This document shows positions 14,512 to 22,231 of a stretch of DNA of 31,293 nt, piece by piece. Position numbers and translations under genes: made by a program. Under the pieces are notes generated by a model, which was given only the letters and a program-made list of their open reading frames with translations, searched no databases and was not told the origin of the DNA. The stretch is from positions 1-31,293 of the IMG/VR virus record IMGVR_UViG_3300008450_000267. One strand, written 5' to 3'. This DNA comes from a virus. The number at the start of each line of letters is the position of its first letter. Within the stretch, counting starts at the first letter, position 1.

Positions 14512-14706
14512 ATGGAAACCCAAGAGCCACCAACGCTGGCCGAGCCCCGTTTCGCCGCCTATGTGCATAAGCAATGGCACCATGGCGGATACAAAACCCT
14601 GTATATCGTGAAAGATATGCAAGGGTCGCCCAAGCAAATTGCACGCGGCGCGAACAAAGAAGTCGCCGAGCGCATCGCCTACCTTCTCAACACCTACGGC
14701 AAATAG
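14512..14706 (+). CDS. Hypothetical protein, 64 aa
   Basis: It starts METQEPPTLAE after an AGGAGG ribosome-binding site; longer in-frame starts lie inside the previous gene. The core is a small alpha/beta unit with GGYKTLYIVKDMQGSP and a helix ANKEVAERIAYLLNTYG. No family is recognised. Confidence 0.65.
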   Translation: METQEPPTLAEPRFAAYVHKQWHHGGYKTLYIVKDMQGSPKQIARGANKEVAERIAYLLNTYGK

Positions 14707-14715
14707 GAGGACACC

Positions 14716-14916
14716 ATGGGGCGGTATTACGCACCGAACTATGACGCCAGAAAGTTCAAACCGGGCGAAGCCGTGATCCATACGACCGGCCTGGAAGCCG
14801 AAGTTGCCCTCATGTCGAAACGCGGCTGGGTGACGCTCCGTGAGCAGGGAGGCAAGATCGTTGCCGTTGTCCATGCCGCAGGGCTTCGCCATAAAACGCA
14901 AGAGGAGGAGGAGTAA
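14716..14916 (+). CDS. Hypothetical protein, 66 aa
   Basis: An alpha/beta protein with KFKPGEAVIHTTGLEAEV, a basic middle, and a C-terminus of four consecutive glutamates. An AGGAGG ribosome-binding site lies 6 nt upstream. The GEAVIHTTGLEAEV segment looks like a small SH3-like beta barrel, which is only a shape guess. Confidence 0.65.
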   Translation: MGRYYAPNYDARKFKPGEAVIHTTGLEAEVALMSKRGWVTLREQGGKIVAVVHAAGLRHKTQEEEE

Positions 14917-14919
14917 ACC

Positions 14920-15201
14920 ATGCAGACAATCGAAACCCGCCGCATCGGCCAAACCAACACGCGCGGCACGCGATACAAGGCGACGGCATCGGGCGGCTAT
15001 GCCGTTACGATCAGCGAACCTATCGAGGCAAGAAGTGAACTCGACTGCCATCAAGCGGCGGCCACAGCCCTCGTGCGCCAACTCAAGTGGGGCAACTACA
15101 TCCACGTCGGCGCATCAAAGGAAGGCGAAATCTGGGCTTGCGCCAAGGCGATCTTCGATGCCGACGAAGCCTGCGAACTCGTGATGACGCGCGGCGATTG
15201 A
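14920..15201 (+). CDS. Hypothetical protein, 93 aa
   Basis: The N-terminal half is beta-like (ETRRIGQTNTRGTRYKATASGG) and the C-terminal half helical with two cysteines. The N-terminal pattern, basic strand then YKATASGG and a helix CHQAAATALVRQL, resembles that of the 86-aa gene at 15257 (ETRVLRSNIGDGHVKATAAG), so the two may be diverged paralogues. AGAGGAGGAGGAG in the previous gene gives the ribosome-binding site. Confidence 0.65.
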   Translation: MQTIETRRIGQTNTRGTRYKATASGGYAVTISEPIEARSELDCHQAAATALVRQLKWGNYIHVGASKEGEIWACAKAIFDADEACELVMTRGD

Positions 15202-15256
15202 CACTTGCCGGCAATAGGCGTAGGTTTACCCCTCAATCCTTGGAAGGGAGCGAACA

Positions 15257-15517
15257 ATGGAATATCTCGCGATCGAGACCCGCGTCCTGCGGTCGAACAT
15301 CGGCGATGGCCACGTCAAGGCCACGGCGGCGGGGGTGACGCCCGTCTACGTCAAGATCGACGATCCCAAGAACGCCAAGAAACTGCACCAGCTCGCGGCC
15401 GAAAAGATCGCGATCCTGGTGCTGCGCTGCGACCATTCTGACGTCGTCGCCAAGAACGTCTTCGCGTCGAGCGAAGCGGGCTACGCCGTTTGGGTTGCTT
15501 TCAATCGGAGGGGCTGA
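15257..15517 (+). CDS. Hypothetical protein, 86 aa, possible paralogue of the 14920 gene
   Basis: The layout is a strand-rich start (AIETRVLRSNIGDGHVKATAAG), then a helix (KNAKKLHQLAAEKIAILVL) and a C-terminal VWVAFNRRG. The ET-R and KATA-G pieces match the gene at 14920. The ribosome-binding site is GGAAGGGAG, shared with several other genes of this window. Confidence 0.65.
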   Translation: MEYLAIETRVLRSNIGDGHVKATAAGVTPVYVKIDDPKNAKKLHQLAAEKIAILVLRCDHSDVVAKNVFASSEAGYAVWVAFNRRG

Positions 15518-15519
15518 CC

Positions 15520-15774
15520 ATGTTTTCGTCGATGCACTCCTACTTCAAGCACCTGAAGCCCCTCGTCTGCCCTATCTTCGAGGACAGTTTCCTTCGGGCA
15601 ATGCCCGACGGCGCCGTCTTCTACGTCAACTTGCGCGACGTGGGCGGCCGGTGCGTCCCCGGATGGCCGTCGGCGATCCGCCACAACGTCACAACTTCGG
15701 CGAGATGGCACCCCAGCAAACCCTACGCCCGCGTCAAGATCACCATCAAGAAACGGAAGGACCCCAACGCATGA
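15520..15774 (+). CDS. Hypothetical protein, 84 aa
   Basis: The start at 15520 follows a GGAGGGG ribosome-binding site and lies 2 bp after the previous stop. The protein has FEDSFLRAMPDGAVFYVNLRDVGG and a basic C-terminus (ITIKKRKDPNA), and ends in an ATGA overlap with the next gene. No family is recognised. Confidence 0.6.
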   Translation: MFSSMHSYFKHLKPLVCPIFEDSFLRAMPDGAVFYVNLRDVGGRCVPGWPSAIRHNVTTSARWHPSKPYARVKITIKKRKDPNA

Positions 15775-16136
15775 AGACCACTTTGGAGCAATACAACGCG
15801 GCCGAAATCGCCTACACCTTCGGCCGCCATCTTGCCATTCTGAACCCTACTTGGGTCGAGGCAAGGGACGTCGAAGCCAAGGCGCGTTCGATCCTGATGG
15901 ACCTGGGGCTGGAGCGTTTGCCCTCGGCCCTGGTCGATCGGTTCGAGACCGCAATCCGCAACGGCTTCGACGACGTCGTCAAGGGCGAAGACATCCTGCG
16001 CAGCCTTAGCCGCAGCCAAGCGCAGACGGTGCGCAGCCCGAAGACGCAAGAGCGGCACGCCATGCCGGTGCAGTCGTCCGAAACCCGCGAAGTCGTCGGG
16101 CTCCTGCGCAAACACGGCGTCGAGGTTCGCGAATGA
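15771..16136 (+). CDS. Hypothetical helical protein, 121 aa
   Basis: The protein is mostly helical, with VEAKARSILMDLGLERLPSALV and, after a basic Ser/Arg linker, a C-terminal EVVGLLRKHGVEVRE. The start is set by the ATGA overlap with the preceding gene, and the stop again overlaps the next start by 4 bp. The function is unknown. Confidence 0.65.
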   Translation: MKTTLEQYNAAEIAYTFGRHLAILNPTWVEARDVEAKARSILMDLGLERLPSALVDRFETAIRNGFDDVVKGEDILRSLSRSQAQTVRSPKTQERHAMPVQSSETREVVGLLRKHGVEVRE

Positions 16137-16381
16137 AGTACACGCAAATTCTCGAAGAGAGCGCGGGCAACTACGATTGCCCGACCGTCAACCGCAAATG
16201 CCGTGGTACGTCTTGCATGGCCTGGGTCGGGGGCAAGCTCTACAAGGTGACCCCCAACAAGGGGCTTGTGCCTACGCAATTTGTGCCCGAGAACTGGCTT
16301 CAAAAGAAGGTCGGCGGGAACCCCATCGACTGGACGTGGGAACTCGTCAATATCGGCCGCTGCGGCATGGTGCCCCGGTGA
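16133..16381 (+). CDS. Cysteine-motif small phage protein, 82 aa
   Basis: Four cysteines at residues 16, 23, 28 and 77 sit in a DCPT...KCRGTSCMAW...GRCG pattern. Small phage proteins with a CP, C-x4-C-x-x-W and terminal G-x-CG arrangement are common and may bind zinc or an iron-sulphur cluster. The ATGA overlap with the previous gene and the GTGA overlap with the next indicate coupled translation. Confidence 0.65.
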   Translation: MKYTQILEESAGNYDCPTVNRKCRGTSCMAWVGGKLYKVTPNKGLVPTQFVPENWLQKKVGGNPIDWTWELVNIGRCGMVPR

Positions 16382-16560
16382 ACAACGTGATCCCGCTGCG
16401 GAGCCACCCGAAGCACCTCGCGCGGTGCGCCTTCTGCCTGAAGGACATGGTCCCTAGGAGCCCGCTCAATGTGCCAGCCTACTGTTCCTACGAACACGCG
16501 GCGGCCGACAATCCCGAGAAGACGGCGCAAACCCTGCGCGTGAACCACGAAGGAGCATAG
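16378..16560 (+). CDS. Small zinc-ribbon-like protein, 60 aa
   Basis: The GTG start overlaps the previous stop (GTGA). Residues 17-20 (CAFC) and 36-40 (CSYEH) give a C-x2-C...C-x3-H set that fits one zinc site. The rest is polar. It may bind nucleic acid or a partner protein. A zinc site with this spacing is seen in the sequence; its function is not known. Confidence 0.6.
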   Translation: MNNVIPLRSHPKHLARCAFCLKDMVPRSPLNVPAYCSYEHAAADNPEKTAQTLRVNHEGA

Positions 16561-16569
16561 GAGAAAGAC

Positions 16570-16731
16570 ATGGAAAAGACGATCTTCGACACGATCCGCG
16601 ACCATATCGACGACGCGGTCCGCCCGAGAAATGTTGGCCCCCAGAAGGCCATCGAAATCCTCGAAGAGGTTGCGGAACACGTTCGCGCCAGTATTGAAGC
16701 ACTGCGCGAAGAAAACCCCGAGCTGGAGTAG
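16570..16731 (+). CDS. Small acidic helical protein, 53 aa
   Basis: The ATG at 16570 follows AGGAGAAAG. The protein is one or two amphipathic helices (KAIEILEEVAEHVRASIEAL) with a strongly acidic C-terminus (EENPELE). It fits exactly between the zinc-ribbon gene and the next, whose GGAGGG ribosome-binding site begins at its stop codon. No family is recognised. Confidence 0.6.
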   Translation: MEKTIFDTIRDHIDDAVRPRNVGPQKAIEILEEVAEHVRASIEALREENPELE

Positions 16732-16740
16732 GAGGGACCA

Positions 16741-16923
16741 ATGAGCTACCACAAAGTCGAGATCATCATCAAGAACCACACGACGGGTGAAGAGGCGAGC
16801 ATCATTCGCGCGGACGAAGAATACGCGATCATCGACCCGCTTAAACCGGCGTTCGAAGAGTTGCTGCGCCAGTACCGCGAGCGCTACCCGGTCGGCCTGC
16901 GGCTCTTCAAGAACGTCAACTGA
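16741..16923 (+). CDS. Hypothetical protein, 60 aa
   Basis: Beta then alpha: KVEIIIKNHTTGEEASIIRADE followed by a helix (AFEELLRQYRERYP). It has a good GGAGGG ribosome-binding site. It is compact and soluble; its function is unknown. Confidence 0.65.
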   Translation: MSYHKVEIIIKNHTTGEEASIIRADEEYAIIDPLKPAFEELLRQYRERYPVGLRLFKNVN

Positions 16924-16940
16924 ACCAGGAGGGAAAGAGA

Positions 16941-17171
16941 ATGAGCATCAAGATAGAACACGGCAAATGGTACGTGCTGAACGACGGCCAAATCGTCGGC
17001 CCTGCCGAGCCCACTGAAGATTTCCGGTGGATTGCCGAAAAGGTCTACAGCGCGGCCCGTGGGCAGGTCTTCAACCCTCTCAACATCCCGCACCAAGCGC
17101 TCGGGGTCGCTTTCACGCAGCCCGAGTTGGCTCGCCTCCACCAGCAAATTGCGTTTCAAAGACCGTGGTAG
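16941..17171 (+). CDS. Hypothetical protein, last of the small-gene operon, 76 aa
   Basis: It starts MSIKIEHGKWYVLNDGQIVGP after CAGGAGGGA. The pattern W-Y-V-x-N-x-G-x-x-V-G-P is also seen in short phage and bacterial beta domains. Its TAG stop reaches a palindrome copy (17170-17185), and the operon terminator follows. Confidence 0.65.
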   Translation: MSIKIEHGKWYVLNDGQIVGPAEPTEDFRWIAEKVYSAARGQVFNPLNIPHQALGVAFTQPELARLHQQIAFQRPW

Positions 17172-17185
17172 GATCACGTAATACC
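17170..17185. promoter_or_regulatory. Palindrome copy at the convergent operon end
   Basis: AGGATCACGTAATACC has one mismatch to the consensus, at the first base. It overlaps the stop of the last small gene and lies 5 bp before the terminator stem, a place that suits a transcription block more than promoter control. Confidence 0.7.
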
Positions 17186-17190
17186 AAGAG

Positions 17191-17222
17191 AAAAGCCCCG
17201 GATCGCTCCGGGGCTTTTTTTT
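17191..17222. terminator. Shared bidirectional terminator
   Basis: AAAAGCCCCGGA and TCCGGGGCTTTT form a 12-bp stem with a TCGC loop and eight T residues after it. The A-run on the other side gives the same structure to minus-strand transcripts of the primase gene, whose stop codon lies at 17221-17223. Confidence 0.85.
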
Positions 17223-19188
17223 ATACCTTCGCCCAGCGCCACTTGGCTTTTTCGGCGTCATACATGGCGTTCGCCTTTGTGCCGGTCGTCTCGCGCAGGC
17301 GGATCAGGTAGTTGTTCTGAAGCGTTCGGCTGTCCACGTCCACTTCCTTGAGCATCGCCACGGCTTCGGCCAGGGCCTTTGTCGACCAGTCCTTGAACTT
17401 GTTCGCCCCAAGCACCTTGGCGACTGCTGCATCGAGCACCAGCACGCTCGACGCATCGAGCGCAGGACGCTTGCGCTTGTCCTTCGGAGGCGCCTCGGCC
17501 TTCTCGGTTGCCGGCACCTCGTCTGCCTTCGCGGCCGGGAACACGGCGAGCGATCCTTCGTCCTCGGCTTCGTCCTCGGCTTCGCCCTGGGCGCGCAGCT
17601 CCAGGCGCATCGGCTTCTCCCACTCGGGCGCGTCCTTCTGTTTGGTGTTGAATAGGCTCACGCTCTTCTCTTTGCCCTTGCGATGCACTCCGAAGATCGC
17701 ATCCGGTGCGCCCTGGAATTCCATGGAGCCCTTGGCGCGCGTGTCGTCGCCCTGCCCCGAGTGATGGATCGCGAGGAGTGTGGCGCCGAGCTCGGCCTGG
17801 AGCCGCTGCGTCATGGCCGTGAACTTCGACGCGTGCTCCTGGGCGTTCTCGTTGAGCCCTTGCATCGCGCGGGCGACCGTGTCCACGACGACGAGCTTGT
17901 AGCCCTCCGGGTGCATCTCCAGGGCGCCGTCGATGAACCCCTCGATCGCCTCGGCCACGAGCGGCACAGGATCGGCCAGGATGAAGCGGTCGGCTTTGCG
18001 CCCGCCCAGATGCGCCTGCTCCCACGCCTTCACGCGCTTGACGAAAGACGCGCGGCCCTCACCGAGGATGTAGAGGACCGGACCAGGGTCTTCGACGCGG
18101 AAGGCGTGCGTCTGGGGGAACGATCCGCCCGTCGCTACGGTCAACGCCCAGTCGAGCGCGATGAAGGACTTGAAGGTGCCGGGGGGACCGAAGAGGATCG
18201 CGAACGCGTCCTGCGGCAGAACGCCGGGGATAAGCCAGCGCGCAGGCGGCACATGATCGAGGGCCTCGCGGTCAACGAAGCGAAACTTGCCCGCCGTCAG
18301 CTCGCGCCCGCTCGGCAGATCGTCGCGCAGGATCGGCCGGAACATGGCCTTGATCTTCGCCTCTTTGTAGGCAGCCGTGATGTTGCCGGGCGGGCTGGTG
18401 TTGTAGGCGTACCCGTTGTCGATCTTGGTTTCGAAATGGTCGGCTTCGTCCGCACCCCAAGGCGGCTGGCAGCGCGGGTTCCAATGCTCCCACATGAGGT
18501 CGCGCGCAAGCTCCTGGGAGATGCCGTAGGACTTCAGGTGCGCCGCTGTGGCGTAGGCTATGGCGTCGCCGCCTTGCCCCTGGACGGCGACCTTGGCGTC
18601 TTCGCGAAGCCATTTGGTGGCCGCCTCGACGTTGGCCGGGAGGTCGGGCTCGATCAGCCAACTGTCGCGGTCCTGGTGCTTCTCGCGCGCCACGTTGAAG
18701 GAGCGCAGCATGTCGTCGGTGCGAAAGGTGGCGCGGCCCTCGGCCTCCCAGTCGTAGACGCCGTCGCCTGTGCGGCTCGGAGCCAGCAGCACGTAGCCAT
18801 TGAGGCCACGGATGTCGGTCTTATGCGCCACCTTGCTGACGGAGTTTGCGACGCGGTCTTCTTCGCCGATTGCATAAAAAAGATGGATACCACCTCGCGG
18901 TGTGCGCTGTCGCATTTCGGTGTTCGGCAACTGTAGGTCGCGTTTGACCTGGGCCATGTCGGAGCCAGGGTCGAAGTCTACGACGCATAGGCCAGCGCCC
19001 GAGAGGTCGCAGCCGATGTTCGCTTTCGGAAACCGAGCCCACCACTTTTCGATTTTGCCTGGGTCGGTCGTCGCGTCGAGCACCCCATTGGGTACGATGG
19101 AGCCGATCGGCTCTTTGTTGCTGTCGCACGGAAAGACGGGAAGCCCGCGCTTGGCATAAGCCAGCGCATGTTCAAGCATTGTCGCCAT
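17221..19188 (-). CDS. Bifunctional primase-polymerase/RecA-like helicase
   Basis: The protein has 655 residues. The N-terminal archaeo-eukaryotic Prim-Pol domain (1-170) has the metal pair DFD (71-73), a RGGIHLFY motif with the catalytic His (102) and a DIRG...GYVLLAPS block (125-138). A linker resembling primase C-terminal domains covers about 200-300. The C-terminal AAA_25/RepA-type ATPase has Walker A GPPGTFKS (334-341), Walker B VVVDT (433-437) and an AIHHSGQGDDTRAKGS motif (474-489). It should prime and unwind phage DNA. The final 150 residues are low complexity, then a small helical domain. It is transcribed alone, against its neighbours, from a promoter at 19219-19247. Confidence 0.9.
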   Translation of the reverse strand: MATMLEHALAYAKRGLPVFPCDSNKEPIGSIVPNGVLDATTDPGKIEKWWARFPKANIGCDLSGAGLCVVDFDPGSDMAQVKRDLQLPNTEMRQRTPRGGIHLFYAIGEEDRVANSVSKVAHKTDIRGLNGYVLLAPSRTGDGVYDWEAEGRATFRTDDMLRSFNVAREKHQDRDSWLIEPDLPANVEAATKWLREDAKVAVQGQGGDAIAYATAAHLKSYGISQELARDLMWEHWNPRCQPPWGADEADHFETKIDNGYAYNTSPPGNITAAYKEAKIKAMFRPILRDDLPSGRELTAGKFRFVDREALDHVPPARWLIPGVLPQDAFAILFGPPGTFKSFIALDWALTVATGGSFPQTHAFRVEDPGPVLYILGEGRASFVKRVKAWEQAHLGGRKADRFILADPVPLVAEAIEGFIDGALEMHPEGYKLVVVDTVARAMQGLNENAQEHASKFTAMTQRLQAELGATLLAIHHSGQGDDTRAKGSMEFQGAPDAIFGVHRKGKEKSVSLFNTKQKDAPEWEKPMRLELRAQGEAEDEAEDEGSLAVFPAAKADEVPATEKAEAPPKDKRKRPALDASSVLVLDAAVAKVLGANKFKDWSTKALAEAVAMLKEVDVDSRTLQNNYLIRLRETTGTKANAMYDAEKAKWRWAKV

Positions 19189-19218
19189 GTTTTCCCCTTC
19201 ACTAAAGAAAAGCCCCAG

Positions 19219-19247
19219 ACGCTAGCATTTGCAAGGCTTTGTGTCAA
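19219..19247 (-). promoter_or_regulatory. Primase-helicase promoter
   Basis: On the minus strand, TTGACA (19247-19242) and TAGCGT (19224-19219) are 17 bp apart, ending 30 bp before the primase start codon. The -10 matches three of six consensus bases. The palindrome copy at 19272 lies 24 bp upstream of the -35. Confidence 0.5.
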
Positions 19248-19271
19248 TGGTGACGCAAAGCTTGTGCAACC

Positions 19272-19287
19272 GGGATTACGTGATACC
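19272..19287. promoter_or_regulatory. Palindrome copy between divergent genes
   Basis: GGGATTACGTGATACC fits the consensus exactly. It lies between the divergent primase and lipoprotein genes and could act on both. Confidence 0.75.
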
Positions 19288-19317
19288 ATATTGCTTCACT
19301 TTCAAAGGGAGGAGCCC

Positions 19318-19677
19318 ATGAAAAACATCTTGCTTGCCGTCCTCGTCGCACTGTTCGCCGTCGCCTGCACCCCAACGCCTGCCCTTGTCGTGCAGGCGCC
19401 CGTCGATGTCTGCCAAGGTGCCGTCAACGTGACCCAGGAGGTCGCCACGCTGCGCGATATGGGCGCGGAGTTCCGCGTGATCGACGGCGCCAAGGCTCGC
19501 AAGTTCGTGGTGGATACGGGGGGCGCCGAGGTGCCCTGGCTCGATCGGGTCGAGAAAGTAATCTTGGCCTTGGGCCTCGCTCCCGGCGCCGTTGTGCTCG
19601 GCGCCTACGACAAGAACGGTTGCAAAATCGGCGGTGCAATTCTGCCCGAGCAACTCGTCTTTGGGAAAGGTGCTTGA
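19318..19677 (+). CDS. Small lipoprotein, 119 aa
   Basis: ATG 19318 follows GGGAGGAG; upstream in-frame starts have no such site. Residues 1-16 are a signal peptide (KN, then LLAVLVALFAVA) with Cys17 in a lipobox-like AVAC, so the protein should be lipid-anchored outside the inner membrane or in the outer membrane. The mature part has two further cysteines (residues 32 and 102), which could form a disulphide. Phage lipoproteins of this size often act in superinfection exclusion or lysis; here the gene opens an early operon, which favours exclusion, but that is inference. Confidence 0.75.
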   Translation: MKNILLAVLVALFAVACTPTPALVVQAPVDVCQGAVNVTQEVATLRDMGAEFRVIDGAKARKFVVDTGGAEVPWLDRVEKVILALGLAPGAVVLGAYDKNGCKIGGAILPEQLVFGKGA

Positions 19678-19702
19678 CTTCTTCGAACGACGCGAGTATA
19701 GT
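19674..19702 (+). promoter_or_regulatory. Replication operon promoter, sigma70-type
   Basis: TTGACT (19674-19679) and TATAGT (19697-19702) are separated by 17 bp, overlapping the lipoprotein stop codon. It points to the gene at 19789. A short hairpin, GCCCC/GGGGC (19754-19767), lies just before the ribosome-binding site of that gene. Confidence 0.7.
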
Positions 19703-19788
19703 TCTTGTCTTCGATTGCTCCTGGGCACGAGTTGAAAAGGCCCACCACTTATCGCCCCTAGCGGGGCATCCTCGGAAGGGAGACCCAT

Positions 19789-20604
19789 ATGACCAAGACC
19801 AAGACCAAAGCCAGCAAGGCGTCGAAGCCCGCGCCCAAGGCGTCGAAGCCGTCGAAGGAAACCGCCGTCGTCATTGTCGACAAGGTTGCCGAGAAGGCTG
19901 CCGCCATCACCGAGGCCAACAAGCGCCTCGACCCCATCGCGAAGACGATCAACGTGCGCCTCGAAAAGGCGGCGAAGCTCGAAGGCGACGCGGACGATCA
20001 TCGCCTCGCGGCGGCGCTCGAAATGGCGCGTGCGGCTCAAGTGTGCGAAGCGGCTGGCATCAAGTTCAAGGACTGGGCCATCGAGCATATCAAAAACCAA
20101 TCGTTCGAGAACGTGCGCAAGCTGCTGGCGGTCGGCAAGGCTGACGAACCGGCCAAGGCCCTCGCCGATCTGCGCGCTGGCGCCAAGAAGGCCCAGGCCA
20201 AGCACCGCGAGAAGGTGAAGGCGAAGGTCCAGGCGGCCAACGTGCCGAAGCTCGAAGCGCCCAAGCCTATCGACGTCGTCGTGGGGCTGAAACCCGAGGA
20301 CCAGATCGCCCTGGTCAAGAAGGTCTCGAAAGACCTGGGTATGGCCGTCGTGTCCGAAAGCGACGCTAAGGCGCTCGATCAATTCCGCAAGACGCCCCCG
20401 GCGCAGGCGAAGACCGCAACCGTGTCGCTGCCGCTGGGCTACGACGCGGTCATCGCTGGCATCGGCGACCTCAAGCAGTCGGAGAAGGTCAAGCTCCTTC
20501 GCTGGCTGGCCGAGGTCCTGGGCTACGACGTGACGGCCAAGGCGGACGCCAACGAAATGCCCGCGATCCCCGACTTCCTCGACATCAAGAAGAAAGCGGC
20601 ATAG
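19789..20604 (+). CDS. Basic Lys/Ala-rich protein, 271 aa, possible DNA-binding
   Basis: Residues 1-30 are nearly all Lys, Ala, Thr, Ser and Pro. A middle helical part contains CEAAGIKFKDWAIEHIKNQSFENVRKLL (about 85-112), which looks like a helix-turn-helix-sized unit of the ParB/DUF3102 kind, followed by a Lys/Ala helix. A C-terminal domain (about 205-271) has SLPLGYDAVIAGIGDLKQSEKVKLLRWLAEVLGY. It could bind phage DNA as a replication or regulatory factor and is one candidate for binding the repeated sites. The start uses the GGAAGGGAGA ribosome-binding site. No firm family match. Confidence 0.65.
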   Translation: MTKTKTKASKASKPAPKASKPSKETAVVIVDKVAEKAAAITEANKRLDPIAKTINVRLEKAAKLEGDADDHRLAAALEMARAAQVCEAAGIKFKDWAIEHIKNQSFENVRKLLAVGKADEPAKALADLRAGAKKAQAKHREKVKAKVQAANVPKLEAPKPIDVVVGLKPEDQIALVKKVSKDLGMAVVSESDAKALDQFRKTPPAQAKTATVSLPLGYDAVIAGIGDLKQSEKVKLLRWLAEVLGYDVTAKADANEMPAIPDFLDIKKKAA

Positions 20605-20717
20605 TGACCGCAGTACAATCGACCGACGTTGGTTTGGCCGTCATCTTGTTGGTGACGGCCATCCTCGCCGCCTTTATCCTCGGTTGGATACTGCGCGGCA
20701 TCAAGGACGGGGAGTAG
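20604..20717 (+). CDS. Small single-span membrane protein, 37 aa
   Basis: The GTG start overlaps the previous TAG (TAGTG). Residues 9-30 (VGLAVILLVTAILAAFILGW region) form one clear membrane helix, followed by a short RGIKDGE tail. The stop overlaps the first base of a palindrome copy, and the next gene begins 8 bp later. Its size and hydrophobicity recall small phage membrane proteins; its function is unknown. Confidence 0.55.
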   Translation: MTAVQSTDVGLAVILLVTAILAAFILGWILRGIKDGE

Positions 20718-20732
20718 GTATTACGTGATCCC
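20717..20732. promoter_or_regulatory. Palindrome copy across the helicase start codon
   Basis: GGTATTACGTGATCCC fits the consensus exactly. The central GTG is the start codon of the helicase gene at 20725, and the first base belongs to the stop of the 37-aa gene. Confidence 0.75.
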
Positions 20733-22179
20733 AGCATTGATCCAAGACGAGCATCCTTCTGTTCTCGCCAGCCGTGCGGTCGAGCCTTTGTTCTTCGAGG
20801 CACCTGTGCCCCCCGACCGCACGGCGAAGCGCTATCAACATGCCGGCGTCGAGTATTGCCTCGCTCGCAACAACGCGATCATTGGCGACCAGCCGGGGGT
20901 AGGCAAGACGGCGCAGGGCATCTTCCTGTCGAACGCTATCGGCGCCAAGCGTACCCTCGTCGTGTGCCCGGCCAGCCTGCGCCTCAACTGGGAGCGCGAA
21001 ATCTGGCAGTGGTCAACGACCGAGAACGTGAAGACCTACCCCGTGATGAAGGCGTCCGACGGCATCTCCTCGGAAGCCGACTACGTCATCATCTCCTACG
21101 ATCTGCTGCGCAACCCCGCGATCCTCGAAGCGGTGATGGATTTGCGCTGGGATCATTTCGTGGCCGACGAGGCTCACGCGCTCAAGGACCCCAAGGGCAA
21201 CAAGCGGACGCGCGTGATCTGCGCGCCTGATGCCTTGCCGTCGGTCGTCGGCCGCATCACGTTGCTGACCGGCACGCTGCTGCCGAACCAACCCATCGAG
21301 TGCTACAACGCGATCCGCCTGTGCGACTGGGATGCGATCGACAACGCCAGCCTCGAAGACTTCCGCAAGTTCTACTACGACAAAGGCCAGGGCTTCGTCA
21401 CCGTGTTCGACAAGGCGCAGGGCAAGACCGTGACCAAGTTCTCGAACGCGGTGCTGAACCAGCCGAAGAACATGGCCGACCTTCAGTATCGCCTGCGCAA
21501 GAACTTGATGGTCCGTCGCCTGAAAGACCAAGTGCTGCACGAGCTGCCGCCGAAGCAGTGGCATCCGTTCCCCCTCGACGTGACGTCGGACATCCGTCGA
21601 GCCATCAACCACCCCGGCTGGAAGCAGGCCGAGAAGCTTTACGATCTCGACCCCGACGGCTTCGCCAAAGCGATCCCGGTAGACGGCGCAGTCTCGACGG
21701 CACGCCTGGAGCTGGGGCTTGCGAAGGCGCCCGGCACGATCGCCTATATCGAAGACCTGCTGGACAGCGGCGTCGAGAAGGTTGTCGTCGGCGCTTGGCA
21801 TATTCAGGTGATGGACAAGATGCGCGAGGCGCTCGGCAAATACGGGCTCGTCTACATGGACGGGCGCACGTCCGACGCCAAGAAGCAGGTCGCGGTCGAT
21901 GCTTTCCAGAACAACGACGGCGTGCGGATTATCCTCGGGCAGATGATCCCGCTCGGGGAGGGCTGGACCTTGACGCGCGCGAAGGACGTTGTGCTGGCCG
22001 AACCGTTCTGGGTGCCGGGAAAGAACGACCAGTTGATCGACCGCTGCCACCGATTGGGCCAGCTCGACAACGTCATCGGTCATATCCCCGTGGTGCCGGG
22101 CACCCTCGACGAGCGCATCCTCGGCACGGTGATCGAGAAAGACAAAAATATTCATTTGGCGCTTGACGCCAGAGGTTGA
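20725..22179 (+). CDS. SNF2-type DEAH-box helicase
   Basis: The 484-residue superfamily 2 ATPase has a Q-like motif (RYQHAGVEY, 36-44), Walker A QPGVGKT (56-62), motif Ia (VVCPASLRLNWE), motif II DEAH (148-151), motif III (LLTGTLLPNQP, 180-190) and C-terminal motifs with LAEPFWVPGKNDQLIDRCHRLGQ, the typical SNF2 motif VI. Phage members of this family occur in replication or recombination modules and remodel forks or DNA-bound proteins. I chose the GTG at 20725 (GGGGAG 8-10 nt upstream); there is no later good start before the Walker A motif. A palindrome copy covers the start. Confidence 0.9.
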   Translation: MIPALIQDEHPSVLASRAVEPLFFEAPVPPDRTAKRYQHAGVEYCLARNNAIIGDQPGVGKTAQGIFLSNAIGAKRTLVVCPASLRLNWEREIWQWSTTENVKTYPVMKASDGISSEADYVIISYDLLRNPAILEAVMDLRWDHFVADEAHALKDPKGNKRTRVICAPDALPSVVGRITLLTGTLLPNQPIECYNAIRLCDWDAIDNASLEDFRKFYYDKGQGFVTVFDKAQGKTVTKFSNAVLNQPKNMADLQYRLRKNLMVRRLKDQVLHELPPKQWHPFPLDVTSDIRRAINHPGWKQAEKLYDLDPDGFAKAIPVDGAVSTARLELGLAKAPGTIAYIEDLLDSGVEKVVVGAWHIQVMDKMREALGKYGLVYMDGRTSDAKKQVAVDAFQNNDGVRIILGQMIPLGEGWTLTRAKDVVLAEPFWVPGKNDQLIDRCHRLGQLDNVIGHIPVVPGTLDERILGTVIEKDKNIHLALDARG

Positions 22180-22191
22180 GGCGCGTATGGT
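22163..22191 (+). promoter_or_regulatory. Internal promoter before the Arg-cluster protein
   Basis: TTGACG (22163-22168) and TATGGT (22186-22191) are 17 bp apart, within the end of the helicase gene and 41 bp before the next start codon. Confidence 0.55.
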
Positions 22192-22231
22192 CGGGTCTCA
22201 ATTGAGTTTGCAACGGAGAAGGGAGACAAAC

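Noticed and set aside
16376-16391. Further palindrome copy near ACGTGATCCC
   Set aside because: Only the right arm matches; the left arm has several mismatches. It is counted as chance or a half-site.
19276-20382. 368-aa minus-strand open frame opposite the lipoprotein and basic-protein genes
   Set aside because: It is the antisense shadow of two well-supported plus-strand genes with good ribosome-binding sites and a promoter.
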